From: an uncultured Eggerthellaceae bacterium
GTDB lineage: Bacteria > Actinomycetota > Coriobacteriia > Coriobacteriales > Eggerthellaceae
DNA length: 58,616 nucleotides
Assembly: GCA_937892845.1 (NCBI GenBank)
Contig: CALBGP010000002.1
Span: 1 to 58,616 of the forward strand
Reading direction: 5' to 3'
Positions 41,612 through 50,724 of this stretch are shown here, one piece after another. A model generated the notes under the pieces. That model saw only the letters and a list, made by a program, of their open reading frames with translations. It was not told the DNA's origin and searched no databases. The position numbers and the translations under genes were made by a program. Position 1 is the first letter of the stretch. The number at the start of each line of letters is the position of its first letter.

Positions 41612-42664
41612 TCAGGGCAGTCCGAGCTCCCAGCGAAGCGAACGCTGCTTCAGCTCGTAGCCTGCCGGCAAAGCGCGCTTTTTCAGCTTGAGTGCTTTTC
41701 TGACCCTGGATGCAATGGCGTTGCAGGCCTGCAGGCTGTTCAGCTCCTCATTGGTTACGCTTATGACAGTCCATCCGAGTTCTCCGAGGGCGTTTGCTCT
41801 GCGAGAGTCGCGGATGCGGGCGGTTTCTCCTTCGTGGGCATATCGGCTCTGGTATTCGACATCCACTTTCGAATCCGGCCAGGCTATGTCGCATTTCATG
41901 TATTGCGCCCGATAGATCTGCTGTGTTGTTTCGGTCGATGCCACAACAGCGTTCATTCTCGGGGTTCCGAGGGCATAGCCGCCGTCCCGAAGCGGCAGCT
42001 CCAGAAGAATTGCCAGTGCGGATTCGCGCGCAGACGCCGAATTGTCGCAAAGGTACTTCAGGCATGCGGTGGCCTTTCTGATTCCGGGTTGCTGAGACGC
42101 TGTGCTTGCGAACTCCTTCAGCTTTTTGGTCGAAGTGATCGGTGGGATGTTGTGTGCCGCGGGGGCTTCGGTTTTGGCTGTGCGATATGTCCCGCATAGC
42201 TCGAAGCCCAGTTCAAGGATGGCGGTGCTTCCGAGTCCCGCCGCCATTTGAATGAATGCGAGTTCAGGGCAGCACGCGAAGATGCCATCGTCGAGCCTGA
42301 TTACGCATCGGTCATTGATTGGTTGCCTGGTCAGGTGGCATACGCTCATGCCTCGCCGCCGGTTCTGCCCCGCGCATCCGGTGATGAAGTGGATGGGACG
42401 GCGAAGGGGGATGATGCCGGTTGCGACGTTGGCCGGCATCGAGGAATCGAATGCGCGGCCGTTCGCGTCTGGAGGGCGGGTCTCGAGCGGAGCGGGAAAA
42501 AGCTCCTCGACGCGGGAGACGGCAGCGTCGAGCTGCGCGAGGCTGACGGGATGCTGCGGCCATTGCCGGAGCCGCGATCGCTGTTCGAGCATCTCAGGCG
42601 GAAGGCGCCGCAGAATTTGAAGCGCGGTGGCGTGGCTGAAAACGATGGGCGCGGTACGGGCCAT
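41612..42664 (-). CDS. DUF559/Vsr-like endonuclease-domain protein
   Basis: 350-residue minus-strand protein. The N-terminus has a short FSHATALQILRR block; the middle is Pro/Ala-rich without a recognised fold; the C-terminal ~120 residues resemble the Vsr/DUF559 restriction-endonuclease-like fold: DIAWPDSKVDVEYQSRYAHE contains the Asp and Glu-x-x spacing, followed by RANALGELGWTVISVT. ATG 42664 follows AAGGAGG. Codon use and GC (mid 50s) are lower than its neighbours, and it sits beside the inverted-repeat element, suggesting recent transfer. The role could be defence-related, but the target is unknown. Confidence 0.68.
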   Translation of the reverse strand: MARTAPIVFSHATALQILRRLPPEMLEQRSRLRQWPQHPVSLAQLDAAVSRVEELFPAPLETRPPDANGRAFDSSMPANVATGIIPLRRPIHFITGCAGQNRRRGMSVCHLTRQPINDRCVIRLDDGIFACCPELAFIQMAAGLGSTAILELGFELCGTYRTAKTEAPAAHNIPPITSTKKLKEFASTASQQPGIRKATACLKYLCDNSASARESALAILLELPLRDGGYALGTPRMNAVVASTETTQQIYRAQYMKCDIAWPDSKVDVEYQSRYAHEGETARIRDSRRANALGELGWTVISVTNEELNSLQACNAIASRVRKALKLKKRALPAGYELKQRSLRWELGLP

Positions 42665-43087
42665 GCGATCCTCCTTGCGGTCGACTCCGACGTGTGCGCA
42701 ACGCGTCGGCCCGGCGTGTCCGGGCTCGTGGCGTCGGGCGCAATTGCCCGGCACGTCGAATACGGCACCTGACGCCGTTGCGCGCCGATGCCTTGGCCCC
42801 GATTGAGGATCCTGCGGTCTTAGGTCGGAAGCGGGGATTCTTCGCTTTACTTGTCCGGATGGGCAAGCGCCGCACTGGCTCGTTGCGCGGGATTGTATCA
42901 TGGATGCGGAAGAAAGTACGCGGGGCGAAGTGTTCGGCATGCATGTCGCAAGGCCGGCCGCGAGGCGAAGGACCTGGCGCGCATGTCGCAACGTCCTGGG
43001 CTGCGGGACGGGGAGCGCGGCTGCCCGTCGGCATCCGCCCGCCCGCTGCGTCCCGTCCCGCCACGCCGCCGCATGAAGGAGACCAGC
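42665..43087. other. Intergenic region between the nuclease and uvrB genes
   Basis: 423 bases between divergent genes, with no credible ORF. It contains the 11-base direct repeat GCATGTCGCAA at 42941 and 42981. I see no LexA-type box (GAACnnnnGTTC) before uvrB. Confidence 0.55.
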
Positions 43088-45247
43088 ATGTCATCGCATC
43101 TGCAGAACATAGAAGGCGCACCCATGGAGGGTAAGCTGCCCGAGGTCCGTCTTTCGAACACTCCGTTTCGCGTGGTATCGCCCTACGAACCGGCGGGCGA
43201 TCAGCCCCAGGCCATCGAAAAGCTGGCCGAAGGCATCCGCGACGGTCTGCGCTACCAAACGCTTCTGGGCGTGACCGGTTCGGGCAAAACCTTCACCATG
43301 GCGAAGACCATCGAGGCGGTCCAGAAGCCAACGCTGGTCATGGCGCCCAACAAGACGCTCGCCGCCCAGCTTGCCGCCGAGCTCAAGGAGTTCTTCCCGG
43401 ACAACGCCGTGGTCTACTTCGTCAGCTATTACGACTACTACCAGCCCGAGGCCTATGTGCCGTCCACGGATACGTTCATCGAGAAGGACGCCTCCATCAA
43501 CGAGGAGGTCGAAAAGCTGCGGCACGCGGCCACATCCAGCCTGCTCTCGCGCCGCGACATCATCGTGGTTGCGTCCGTGAGCTGCATCTACGGCATCGGC
43601 AGCCCTATGGATTACGCGGGCATGGCCGTGTTCGTGGACAAGCAGAAGCCGGCCGAACGCGATGACGTGATCCATGAGCTCATCGACATCCAGTACGACC
43701 GCAACGACTACGAACTCAAGCGCGGCACCTTCCGCGTGCGCGGCGACGCGCTGGACGTGTTCCCGCCCTATGCGGACAATCCGATCCGGATGGAGTTCTG
43801 GGGCGACGAAATCGAGAGCATCCAGGAGATCGACCACGTCACAGGCGAAGTGATCAACGAATACGAAGCCCTGCCCATCTGGCCTGCGTCGCACTACGTG
43901 ACCGCGCGCCCGAAGATGGACCGCGCCATCCGCACCATCCAAGAGGAGCTGGCCGAGCGTCTGCGCCAGTTCAAGGAGGCCGGCAAGCTGCTTGAGGCGC
44001 AGCGCCTTGAGATGCGGGTGAACTACGACCTGGAGATGCTGGAGACCATGGGGTTTTGCAGCGGCATCGAGAACTACTCGCGCCACCTGGACGGGCGCGA
44101 GCCGGGCGAGCCTGCCTACACGTTGCTGGATTACTTCCCGAAGGACTTTTTGTGCATCATCGACGAAAGCCACGTCACGGTGCCGCAGATCCGCGGCATG
44201 CACGAAGGCGACCGCAGCCGCAAGGTCACGCTGGCCGAACATGGCTTCCGCCTGCCCAGCTGCCTGGACAACCGCCCGCTGCGCTTCGATGAATTCGAGC
44301 AGCGCATTCCGCAATTCATCTACGTATCCGCCACTCCCGGCGATTACGAGCTCAAAGTCAGCCAGAAGCAGGTTGAACAGATCATCCGTCCCACCGGTCT
44401 GCTCGATCCTGAGATCATCGTGCGGCCGTCGGCCAGCCAGATCGACGACATCATCGATGAGGCGCAGGAGCGCGCGGAGCGTGACGAGCGCGTTCTCATA
44501 ACCACGCTGACGAAGAAGATGGCTGAAGATCTGACCGACCATCTTTTGGACCAGGGGGTGAAAGCGCGCTACATGCATTCGGACATCGCAACGCTGGAGC
44601 GCGTGGAAATCCTGCGCGACCTGCGCCGCGGCGAATTCGACGTGCTCGTGGGCATCAATCTGCTGCGCGAGGGGCTTGACCTTCCGGAGGTCAGCTTGGT
44701 GGCCATCCTGGATGCGGACAAAGAGGGCTTCCTTCGCAACCACCGAAGCCTGATTCAGACCATCGGCCGTGCGGCGCGAAACGTGTCGGGCCAGGTCATC
44801 ATGTATGCCGACAAGCACACCGACTCCATGGACCTGGCAATTTCAGAGACGGTGCGCCGCCGCAGCATCCAGATGGCCTACAACGAAGAGCACGGCATCA
44901 CGCCGCAGACCGTGCGCAAGGCCATCAGCGACGTGATGGGCTTCATGACCGACGGCGACGGCGATGCGGTCGGCGCGGCTGAAGACGTGAACCGCACGCT
45001 TGCGGAGTTCTCGCGGGGCGAAGTGATGCGCATCATCGCCAGCATGGAAGAGGAGATGGCAGCCGCCAGCGAAAGCATGGACTTCGAGGAGGCTGCGCGC
45101 CTGCGCGACCAGGTGGTCAAGCTCCGTGCGCAGATCGAAGGCACCAGCGAAAAGGACGTCCTGGCCGACCTCAAGAAAACCGCCCGCAAGGGCAGTGCCT
45201 ACGGCAATCGTAAGAACGCCGCGTACGGTTCGGCCCGCCGCAGCTAG
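43088..45247 (+). CDS. uvrB: Excinuclease ABC subunit B
   Basis: Damage-verification helicase of nucleotide excision repair. 719 residues. Walker A GVTGSGKTFTMA, the beta-hairpin insert YYDYYQPEAYVPSTDTFIEK, DESHVTVPQ as the DExx box, the helicase motifs GLDLPEVSLVA and QTIGRAARN, and the C-terminal UVR domain (SMEEEMAAASESMDFEEAARLRDQ region) that binds UvrC. GAAGGAG lies six bases before ATG 43088. The longer open frame upstream is a shadow. UvrA/UvrC are not in the window. Confidence 0.97.
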   Translation: MSSHLQNIEGAPMEGKLPEVRLSNTPFRVVSPYEPAGDQPQAIEKLAEGIRDGLRYQTLLGVTGSGKTFTMAKTIEAVQKPTLVMAPNKTLAAQLAAELKEFFPDNAVVYFVSYYDYYQPEAYVPSTDTFIEKDASINEEVEKLRHAATSSLLSRRDIIVVASVSCIYGIGSPMDYAGMAVFVDKQKPAERDDVIHELIDIQYDRNDYELKRGTFRVRGDALDVFPPYADNPIRMEFWGDEIESIQEIDHVTGEVINEYEALPIWPASHYVTARPKMDRAIRTIQEELAERLRQFKEAGKLLEAQRLEMRVNYDLEMLETMGFCSGIENYSRHLDGREPGEPAYTLLDYFPKDFLCIIDESHVTVPQIRGMHEGDRSRKVTLAEHGFRLPSCLDNRPLRFDEFEQRIPQFIYVSATPGDYELKVSQKQVEQIIRPTGLLDPEIIVRPSASQIDDIIDEAQERAERDERVLITTLTKKMAEDLTDHLLDQGVKARYMHSDIATLERVEILRDLRRGEFDVLVGINLLREGLDLPEVSLVAILDADKEGFLRNHRSLIQTIGRAARNVSGQVIMYADKHTDSMDLAISETVRRRSIQMAYNEEHGITPQTVRKAISDVMGFMTDGDGDAVGAAEDVNRTLAEFSRGEVMRIIASMEEEMAAASESMDFEEAARLRDQVVKLRAQIEGTSEKDVLADLKKTARKGSAYGNRKNAAYGSARRS

Positions 45248-45363
45248 ACGCCGCGTACGGGTCGGCCTGCTGGGCGGGCGGTGCGTCGCGGGGCTGCGGG
45301 GTGGCTGGACGTGGCACGCGCGGAGCCCGCGCGCTTGCCCGCCGCCCAAGCGCGTCCTTTGGG

Positions 45364-46224
45364 TCAGGCAGCCATCCCTTCGGGCAGAAACGCCAGAGCC
45401 ATGCATCCGCGCTGCTCGTATATGCGGGCGAATGCTTCGGCGTTGCGGTCGATCAGCCCCTCGAGCGGGTCCATCACCTGGACCGTTCCTGAGGTTTCAA
45501 TCTGCGACACGCCATAGAGCACCACGCAGTGGTTGTTCGGCACTAAGCTGTAGACGCCGGCGTCGGGGTCTGAGATCTGCGGCTCCTCCATGTCTATCGT
45601 GGTCCACACCATCACAGGGGTGCCGCTGGCTACCAGCTCGCACAGGCGGCTGAACGGGGTCCCGGTCAGATCCACGGGCCCCATCGGTTTTCCTGCGTTC
45701 ATGCCGCTGTCCGGGGCGGCTTGCGCTTCGATGCCGTTTTTGCCCAGGAAACATGCCGCGCATTCGGTGAGCGCCGGCGCATATCCAATGCCGCTGTCGG
45801 CGTAAGGGTCGCCTGCATAGGAGAAGACGAAGTCGCCGCTTTCGTCACGGGGAAGGAATTCGACCAGCTCATCTGCGGAAACAGGGATGCCGTAGCTATT
45901 GAGCACACAAGCCAGCGAGACTATTTCGCATCCGGAGGGCATGCTCGGCAGCTGCAGCAGTTCGCGCACATTCGCCGCTGCGCCCGGTGCCCCGCCCGCC
46001 GTTGCCGCGTCGGGCGAATCGCTATCGCTTGCGGGCTGTTCGCCCCATGCCATGCCGGCGGCATTGCACACGGCGTCGGTCCATATCCCCGAGCAGCCCC
46101 TCGTGCAGAGCGGCAGCACGAAAGCCGCCGTCAGAAACGCTGCGAGCACGCATCCTGCCATGGTTGCATGCGGGGCTGCGCCGACATTCGCGGTGATGCG
46201 AGCAGGATGCGGGTGCGCTTTCAT
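45364..46224 (-). CDS. Exported C39-like cysteine peptidase
   Basis: 286-residue minus-strand protein with an N-terminal signal anchor at about 18-42, an Ala/Asp/Gly-rich linker, and a papain-like C39_2 domain. LLQLPSMPSGCEIVSLACVL carries the catalytic Cys, NNHCVVLYG the His and MDPLEG the Asp/Asn. The residues are in the right order, so the domain may be active outside the membrane. AAAGGAGG lies before ATG 46224. It is divergent from a VanR-like regulator gene and could be controlled by it. A wall-associated or bacteriocin-type role cannot be decided. Confidence 0.85.
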   Translation of the reverse strand: MKAHPHPARITANVGAAPHATMAGCVLAAFLTAAFVLPLCTRGCSGIWTDAVCNAAGMAWGEQPASDSDSPDAATAGGAPGAAANVRELLQLPSMPSGCEIVSLACVLNSYGIPVSADELVEFLPRDESGDFVFSYAGDPYADSGIGYAPALTECAACFLGKNGIEAQAAPDSGMNAGKPMGPVDLTGTPFSRLCELVASGTPVMVWTTIDMEEPQISDPDAGVYSLVPNNHCVVLYGVSQIETSGTVQVMDPLEGLIDRNAEAFARIYEQRGCMALAFLPEGMAA

Positions 46225-46286
46225 GGAACCTCCTTTGCCCTGGTGCCCCAATCATCCTGCGTGCGCTCGGCCGTGTCCCATGCCGT

Positions 46287-46345
46287 TTGTTTAACCTTGC
46301 TTAACAATGTCGGACGAATGCTTAACCTTTTCTTAAGCGGATGTC
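46287..46345 (+). promoter_or_regulatory. Direct-repeat response-regulator site before the vanR-like gene
   Basis: TTAACCTTGCTTAAC at 46291-46305 is two TTAAC half-sites 10 bases apart, and TTAACCTTTTCTTAAG at 46323-46338 repeats the theme with about 11-base spacing. Tandem half-sites one helical turn apart suit OmpR/PhoB-type dimers, so autoregulation is likely. An extended -10 TGCTACCAT (46372-46380) lies further downstream. Confidence 0.55.
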
Positions 46346-46386
46346 TCTCCGTCGTTTGCGTCCGCCTGCCGTGCTACCATTCCATC

Positions 46387-47112
46387 ATGGAGAATCGAAC
46401 TGAAATCCTCATCTGCGATGACGAGCGCGAAATCGCGGAGCTTGTCGCGCACCTGCTTGAGCGCGAGGGCTTTGCGGTCTGCGTCTGCACGTCCGGCGCC
46501 CAGGCCCTTGAGCGCGTTCGACATCACGTGCCTGACCTGGTTATTCTTGACATCATGATGCCGGGCATGGATGGTTTCGAGGTGTGCCGTCGTCTTCGTG
46601 CGCAAAGCCAGGTTCCCATCATCTTCCTGTCTGCGAAAGATGAGGAATTCGATAAGGTGCTTGGGTTCACGCTCGGGGCCGACGACTACGTGACCAAGCC
46701 GTTCAAGCCCCGTGAGCTGGTCGTGCGCGTGAAGGCCCGTTTGCGTCCGCGCATCCAGGAAGCGGCGGCCCCTGATGCAGGGCGTCTCACGCCTCCGATT
46801 CTCGAACTTGCCGGCATCCAGCTCGACGGCTCAGGCCATAGGGCCTTTCTGCATGGCGAAGAGCTTGCGCTCACCCCGAAGGAATTCGACTGCCTTGCCT
46901 GCCTTCTCCGCGCGGCGGGCGCTCCCGTCTCGGCGCGCGAGCTTTTCGAGCGCGTGTGGGGGGAGGAGTTCTGTCCGTCTTCCAACAATACCGTGATGGT
47001 CCACATCCGTCGTCTGCGTCGCAAGCTCGGCGAAATCGATTCGACCCGCGAATTCATCGAGACGGTGTGGGGCGTAGGCTATCGAATCCGCGGTGGAGGC
47101 GCTGATGTCTAG
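46387..47112 (+). CDS. OmpR/VanR-type response regulator
   Basis: 241-residue regulator. Receiver domain with acidic pocket DDE and phospho-acceptor Asp55 in LVILDIMMPGMDG, conserved K in VTKPFKP, then a winged-helix output domain with LTPKEFDCLACLL and NTVMVHIRRLRRKLGE, EFIETVWGVGYRI. Extended -10 TGCTACCAT ends seven bases before the ATG and no Shine-Dalgarno sequence is present, so the mRNA is probably leaderless. It overlaps the kinase gene by 8 bases. The upstream direct repeats are its likely targets. Confidence 0.93.
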   Translation: MENRTEILICDDEREIAELVAHLLEREGFAVCVCTSGAQALERVRHHVPDLVILDIMMPGMDGFEVCRRLRAQSQVPIIFLSAKDEEFDKVLGFTLGADDYVTKPFKPRELVVRVKARLRPRIQEAAAPDAGRLTPPILELAGIQLDGSGHRAFLHGEELALTPKEFDCLACLLRAAGAPVSARELFERVWGEEFCPSSNNTVMVHIRRLRRKLGEIDSTREFIETVWGVGYRIRGGGADV

Positions 47113-48946
47113 CGGGCGTTCCGGCCGCCGTGGACAGGGCGCTGCAAAGCATCTCGGGGGCCGCTCGGTCCGTCGTCGTCTCAGCCATCAGGCCAGAGCG
47201 CTTGCGGTGCGCATCACGCTGTGGGCAGCGGCGGCGCTGTTGCTGTATTCGGCCGTTTTCGCTGCAGCCATGTTCGTTGCCGATTACTCGCTGGTGCCGG
47301 CGCTGGGCAATGCCGTGGCCGATGCGGTTTCCCCGTGGCAGTACAAGAATCCGAAGGAAGCCGTGTACGATCGCGATCGCTATGAGCGGGAATCCGATCT
47401 GGTCAAAAAAGATGTTTCGCGTGTGTATCTGCACCGTCTCACGGCAGGCGTCTTGACCGGCGGAGCCGTCGTCACCGAGCTGGGAACGTCCATCCCCCCT
47501 GAATCCGATTCCGCCACTGGCGCCTCCGATGCGGATTCGGTTTCGGATTCAAGCAAAGCGTCGGAATCCGATGACCAGGCCCTGAGCCCTTCGCTCGCAG
47601 ATTTCGATCCTGCATCGTGGCCGGAGTCCTCCGAGCTCGATTTCTCCGGGTATCCGTGGCTGTCTTCCAGCACGAAAGAGCTGGTGTGCGAAGTGATCGA
47701 CCTTGCGCGCCTGCGAGCGGCCGATTTGGGGTCTGATGCCGTGTACGATGCGGTATGGACCGTCTTGTCTCAGCGGGGTATACCCGATTCAACCCTGAAT
47801 GTGCTGTGCGAAGAGGCTCGCATGATCCTTGGGTCGGATTTCTCGCAGATGCAGCTGTTCGTCGAGAAGAGCTGGGACGGGACGCTTTCTGTCGCGGTGT
47901 ACGGCGACGGCCATGCGATGGTTCGCGATTGCACGGCGTACAACCAGATAAAGAAGATGAAGGTCCCGGTTGCCGTAGTGCTCTACGTTGCAGGCTGCGT
48001 GGCGGTGATGGCTTTCGCCGTCCGTCGGGCCCTGCGTTACTTCGATGCGTTGCTGGATGCGGTTTCCGACGTGCTGGCCGATGCCGAATCGCCGGTCGAT
48101 TTGCCCGCTGAACTGCGCTTCGCCCAGAATGCCATCAATGCCATGAAGCTTGAGAACGCCGCCAATGCGCGTGCGGCCAAGGCGGCCGAGCAGCGCAAAA
48201 ATGAGCTGGTTGCCTATTTGGCGCACGACATCAAGACGCCGCTCACGTCCATCATAGGGTATCTGTCGCTTCTGGAAGAGGCGCCCGACATGCCGCTTGA
48301 GCAGCGGGCGCGCTATGCCGGCATAGCCTCTGAGAAGGCGGCGCGCCTTGAGGGCCTCATCGACGAGTTCTTCGAGATATCGCGCTATAACCTGCAGCGG
48401 ATTCCCATAGAGCGCGTGCGTGTGGACGCAGCTCTGTTCTGTTCGCAGGTTGCCGAAGAGTTCTATCCTGCAGCGGAGGCGCGCGGCATCGAGATTGTCG
48501 TGGATGCCCCCGCGGATGGCGAAACCGTGTTCATCGATGCGCGCAAGCTTGCCCGCGCGTGCGGCAACGTGCTCAAGAATGCCGTTGCCTATGCGGACTC
48601 CGGCACGCAGATCGGGTTTTCCGCGGATATCGTTGCAGCCTCGGCCTCGGAGGCAAAGCGCGATGCAGTCCAAGGTGCGTCTTCCGCATCGAATCCGGGT
48701 GCCGAGCGCTCTTCCGGCACCCTTCGCATCGTGATCGAGAACCAGGGCAGAGAGATTTCCCCCGAACATCTGCAGCGCATCTTCGAGCGCTTCTACCGCG
48801 AGGATTCCGCCCGTGCAACCGATGGCGGCGGGGCGGGTTTGGGCTTGGCCATTGCCCGTGAGATAGTCCAGGCTCACGGTGGAACCATAGAGGCTACCAG
48901 CGAAAACGGCATCACCCGCTTCGAAATCGCAATTCCATTGAGTTAG
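47105..48946 (+). CDS. VanS-like sensor histidine kinase
   Basis: 613-residue membrane kinase. TM1 at about 40-62, a long extracytoplasmic sensor (63-285) with a Ser/Asp/Glu-rich stretch near 135-155 (SDADSVSDSSKASESDD), TM2 at about 288-307, HisKA with His374 in AYLAHDIKTPLT, and HATPase_c with NVLKNAVAYA and GAGLGLAIA. The HisKA His precedes Asp-Ile-Lys-Thr-Pro, the VanS-type variant HDxKTP. GGTGGAGG precedes ATG 47105. It pairs with the regulator just upstream. The stress sensed is unknown; the adjacent exported peptidase hints at an envelope signal. Confidence 0.92.
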   Translation: MSSGRSGRRGQGAAKHLGGRSVRRRLSHQARALAVRITLWAAAALLLYSAVFAAAMFVADYSLVPALGNAVADAVSPWQYKNPKEAVYDRDRYERESDLVKKDVSRVYLHRLTAGVLTGGAVVTELGTSIPPESDSATGASDADSVSDSSKASESDDQALSPSLADFDPASWPESSELDFSGYPWLSSSTKELVCEVIDLARLRAADLGSDAVYDAVWTVLSQRGIPDSTLNVLCEEARMILGSDFSQMQLFVEKSWDGTLSVAVYGDGHAMVRDCTAYNQIKKMKVPVAVVLYVAGCVAVMAFAVRRALRYFDALLDAVSDVLADAESPVDLPAELRFAQNAINAMKLENAANARAAKAAEQRKNELVAYLAHDIKTPLTSIIGYLSLLEEAPDMPLEQRARYAGIASEKAARLEGLIDEFFEISRYNLQRIPIERVRVDAALFCSQVAEEFYPAAEARGIEIVVDAPADGETVFIDARKLARACGNVLKNAVAYADSGTQIGFSADIVAASASEAKRDAVQGASSASNPGAERSSGTLRIVIENQGREISPEHLQRIFERFYREDSARATDGGGAGLGLAIAREIVQAHGGTIEATSENGITRFEIAIPLS

Positions 48947-49017
48947 GGTTGTCGGTTGGGATAGCCTGACGTTGCGCTATCATGAGTGCGCAATTTCCGC
49001 CGGCATGCGCGTGCCTG

Positions 49018-49135
49018 GCCGCCGACCCTGGCCGTCGGACCCGTGGCGGCCGACCTTGGCCGTCGCGCGTTCGCTGTCTTCGGCAGCCGACCTGGCCGTC
49101 GGGCCCGTGGCAGCCGACCTCGGCCGTCGGTCCTA
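49018..49135. repeat. GC-rich imperfect tandem repeats with hairpins
   Basis: Four related units, GCCGACC-n-TGGCCGTCG, at about 49020, 49047, 49087 and 49113. Each unit can fold on itself because CCGAC and GTCGG pair. They occupy the leader region before the DUF554 gene. Confidence 0.6.
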
Positions 49136-49177
49136 TTCGCCGCACGACGCCGGCATTCCACGTGTGAGGAGCACTGC

Positions 49178-49876
49178 ATGATCATACTGGGCGCATTGGT
49201 CAACGGCATCGCCACCGTGATCGGGGGCGTGCTGGGCCTGTTGTTTCGTAGCCGCGTTTCGGCGAAGCTGGGAGATTTTCTCATGCAAGGCCTGGGGCTT
49301 TGCGTCGTCCTGGTTGCCGTTCAGGGCATGCTGCAGGGTGGAAACGTGGTCATTACCGTGCTGTCGATCGTGTTCGGCGGCTTGCTGGGATATTGGATCG
49401 ACATCGATGCCGCCATCCATCGTTTCGGCGACTGGATCCAGGGCGGGATAAACAAGGCATTCGGCGGCTATGCGTCGCTGGGCAGGTTCTCCGACGGGTT
49501 CATCGCATCCACGCTGTTCATCTGCATAGGGGCCATGGCCATTCTGGGCTCGCTGCAAAGCGGGCTGCAGTTGGACCATTCCACGCTGTATGCGAAGGCG
49601 CTCATCGACCTCGTGGTCGTCATGGTCATGGCCACCACGCTTGGTATCGGTGTGCCGTTTTCAGGTTTGTGCGTGTTCGCTTACGAGGCCCTGTTGAGCC
49701 TGGGCGCCAGCCTCCTTGCCCCGTTTCTGACCGACGCCGCCATCGCCGAGATGGTGTGCGCGGGCTCGCTGCTTCTGTTTGCCATCGGATTGAACATGCT
49801 CAAGCTCACCGATATCAAGGTGGCCAATTTTCTGCCGGCCGCCTTCCTTCCGATCCTTTTCTGCCTGTTCATGTGA
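49178..49876 (+). CDS. DUF554 family membrane protein
   Basis: 232-residue membrane protein with seven or eight hydrophobic segments and the DUF554 hallmarks GALVNGIATVIGGVLGLLFR at the start and LQSGLQLDHSTLYAKALID centrally. It is a putative transport or membrane-homeostasis protein of unknown substrate. GTGAGGAG precedes ATG 49178; the longer open frame upstream is driven by the GC-rich repeats. It is followed by the cyclase gene after 8 bases. Confidence 0.86.
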   Translation: MIILGALVNGIATVIGGVLGLLFRSRVSAKLGDFLMQGLGLCVVLVAVQGMLQGGNVVITVLSIVFGGLLGYWIDIDAAIHRFGDWIQGGINKAFGGYASLGRFSDGFIASTLFICIGAMAILGSLQSGLQLDHSTLYAKALIDLVVVMVMATTLGIGVPFSGLCVFAYEALLSLGASLLAPFLTDAAIAEMVCAGSLLLFAIGLNMLKLTDIKVANFLPAAFLPILFCLFM

Positions 49877-49884
49877 GGTGAGCC

Positions 49885-50622
49885 ATGGAAGTCATCGACT
49901 TGAGCCATGCCATTCTGCCCGAGATGCCGGTGTTTCCGGGTGATCCCGCGCCGCGTATCGAGCCTGCGACGTCGATTGAACGCGAAGGGTTTGCGACATC
50001 GTTGTTCACGATGGGTTCGCATACGGGCACGCATATGGATGCCCCGGCCCATGTGCATGCGGATGCCCCTACGCTGGATGCGATTTCTGCGGGCAGCTTC
50101 GTGGGTTCGGCCGTGGTGGTGGATTGCCGCGATGCGGGCGTCGCCGCTGCGGCTTTGGGCGATGCGGCTGAGGGTGCTGCGGCTTTGGGCGATGCGGCCG
50201 AGGGTGCAACGGTGGGGATGGAGTGCATCACCCGCCACGGACAGGCGGCGTTGGATGCGGCGCGTGCGGCCGATTTCCTGTTGTTCGATTTCGGATGGAG
50301 CGCGTTTTGGGGCAGCCCCCGTTATTTCGAGGGTTATCCGTGCCTGGGTATGGATGTGGTCGAGTTCGCCATCGAGACTGGGAAGAAAGCCATCGGTTTC
50401 GATGCGCCCAGCGTCGATCCGATTGATGATGCGGGGTTGACCAGGCATGACGCATTGCTTGGAGGAGGCGTCATGATCATCGAGAACCTCAAGTGCCCCG
50501 ACCGCCTCCATGCTTTGGGCGATGCGCGTGTTGCCGGCCCCTTCTTGTTCGCGGCGCTGCCGCTGAAAGTGAGCGGCTCGGACGGTGCGCCCGTGCGCGC
50601 GGTGGCCATCTTGCAAGATTGA
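49885..50622 (+). CDS. Cyclase/kynurenine formamidase family hydrolase
   Basis: 245-residue metallohydrolase of the cyclase superfamily. The metal-binding motif GSHTGTHMDAPAH (HxGTHxDxPxH) lies at about 50-62. There is a compact repeated insertion AALGDAAEG-AAALGDAAEG near 90-110 encoded by tandem DNA at about 50150-50205, absent in relatives. The substrate may be N-formylkynurenine or another cyclic amide. It is coupled to the DUF554 gene. AGGTGAG precedes the ATG. Confidence 0.85.
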   Translation: MEVIDLSHAILPEMPVFPGDPAPRIEPATSIEREGFATSLFTMGSHTGTHMDAPAHVHADAPTLDAISAGSFVGSAVVVDCRDAGVAAAALGDAAEGAAALGDAAEGATVGMECITRHGQAALDAARAADFLLFDFGWSAFWGSPRYFEGYPCLGMDVVEFAIETGKKAIGFDAPSVDPIDDAGLTRHDALLGGGVMIIENLKCPDRLHALGDARVAGPFLFAALPLKVSGSDGAPVRAVAILQD

Positions 50623-50724
50623 TATCGCCCGCACCTTCGCTGTGCCGGCGTTTCATGCCTTCACTGCGCCCGGCGCTTCGCTCCGCTGCCTTGCCCGACG
50701 CTTCGCAACCGTCGTCTCGTACTC

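Noticed and set aside
42941..42991. GCATGTCGCAA direct repeats as an operator
   Set aside because: Two copies 40 bases apart in a gene-free GC-rich stretch; likely chance or composition.
43000..43087. LexA/SOS box before uvrB
   Set aside because: No GAACnnnnGTTC-like sequence was found in the uvrB upstream region.
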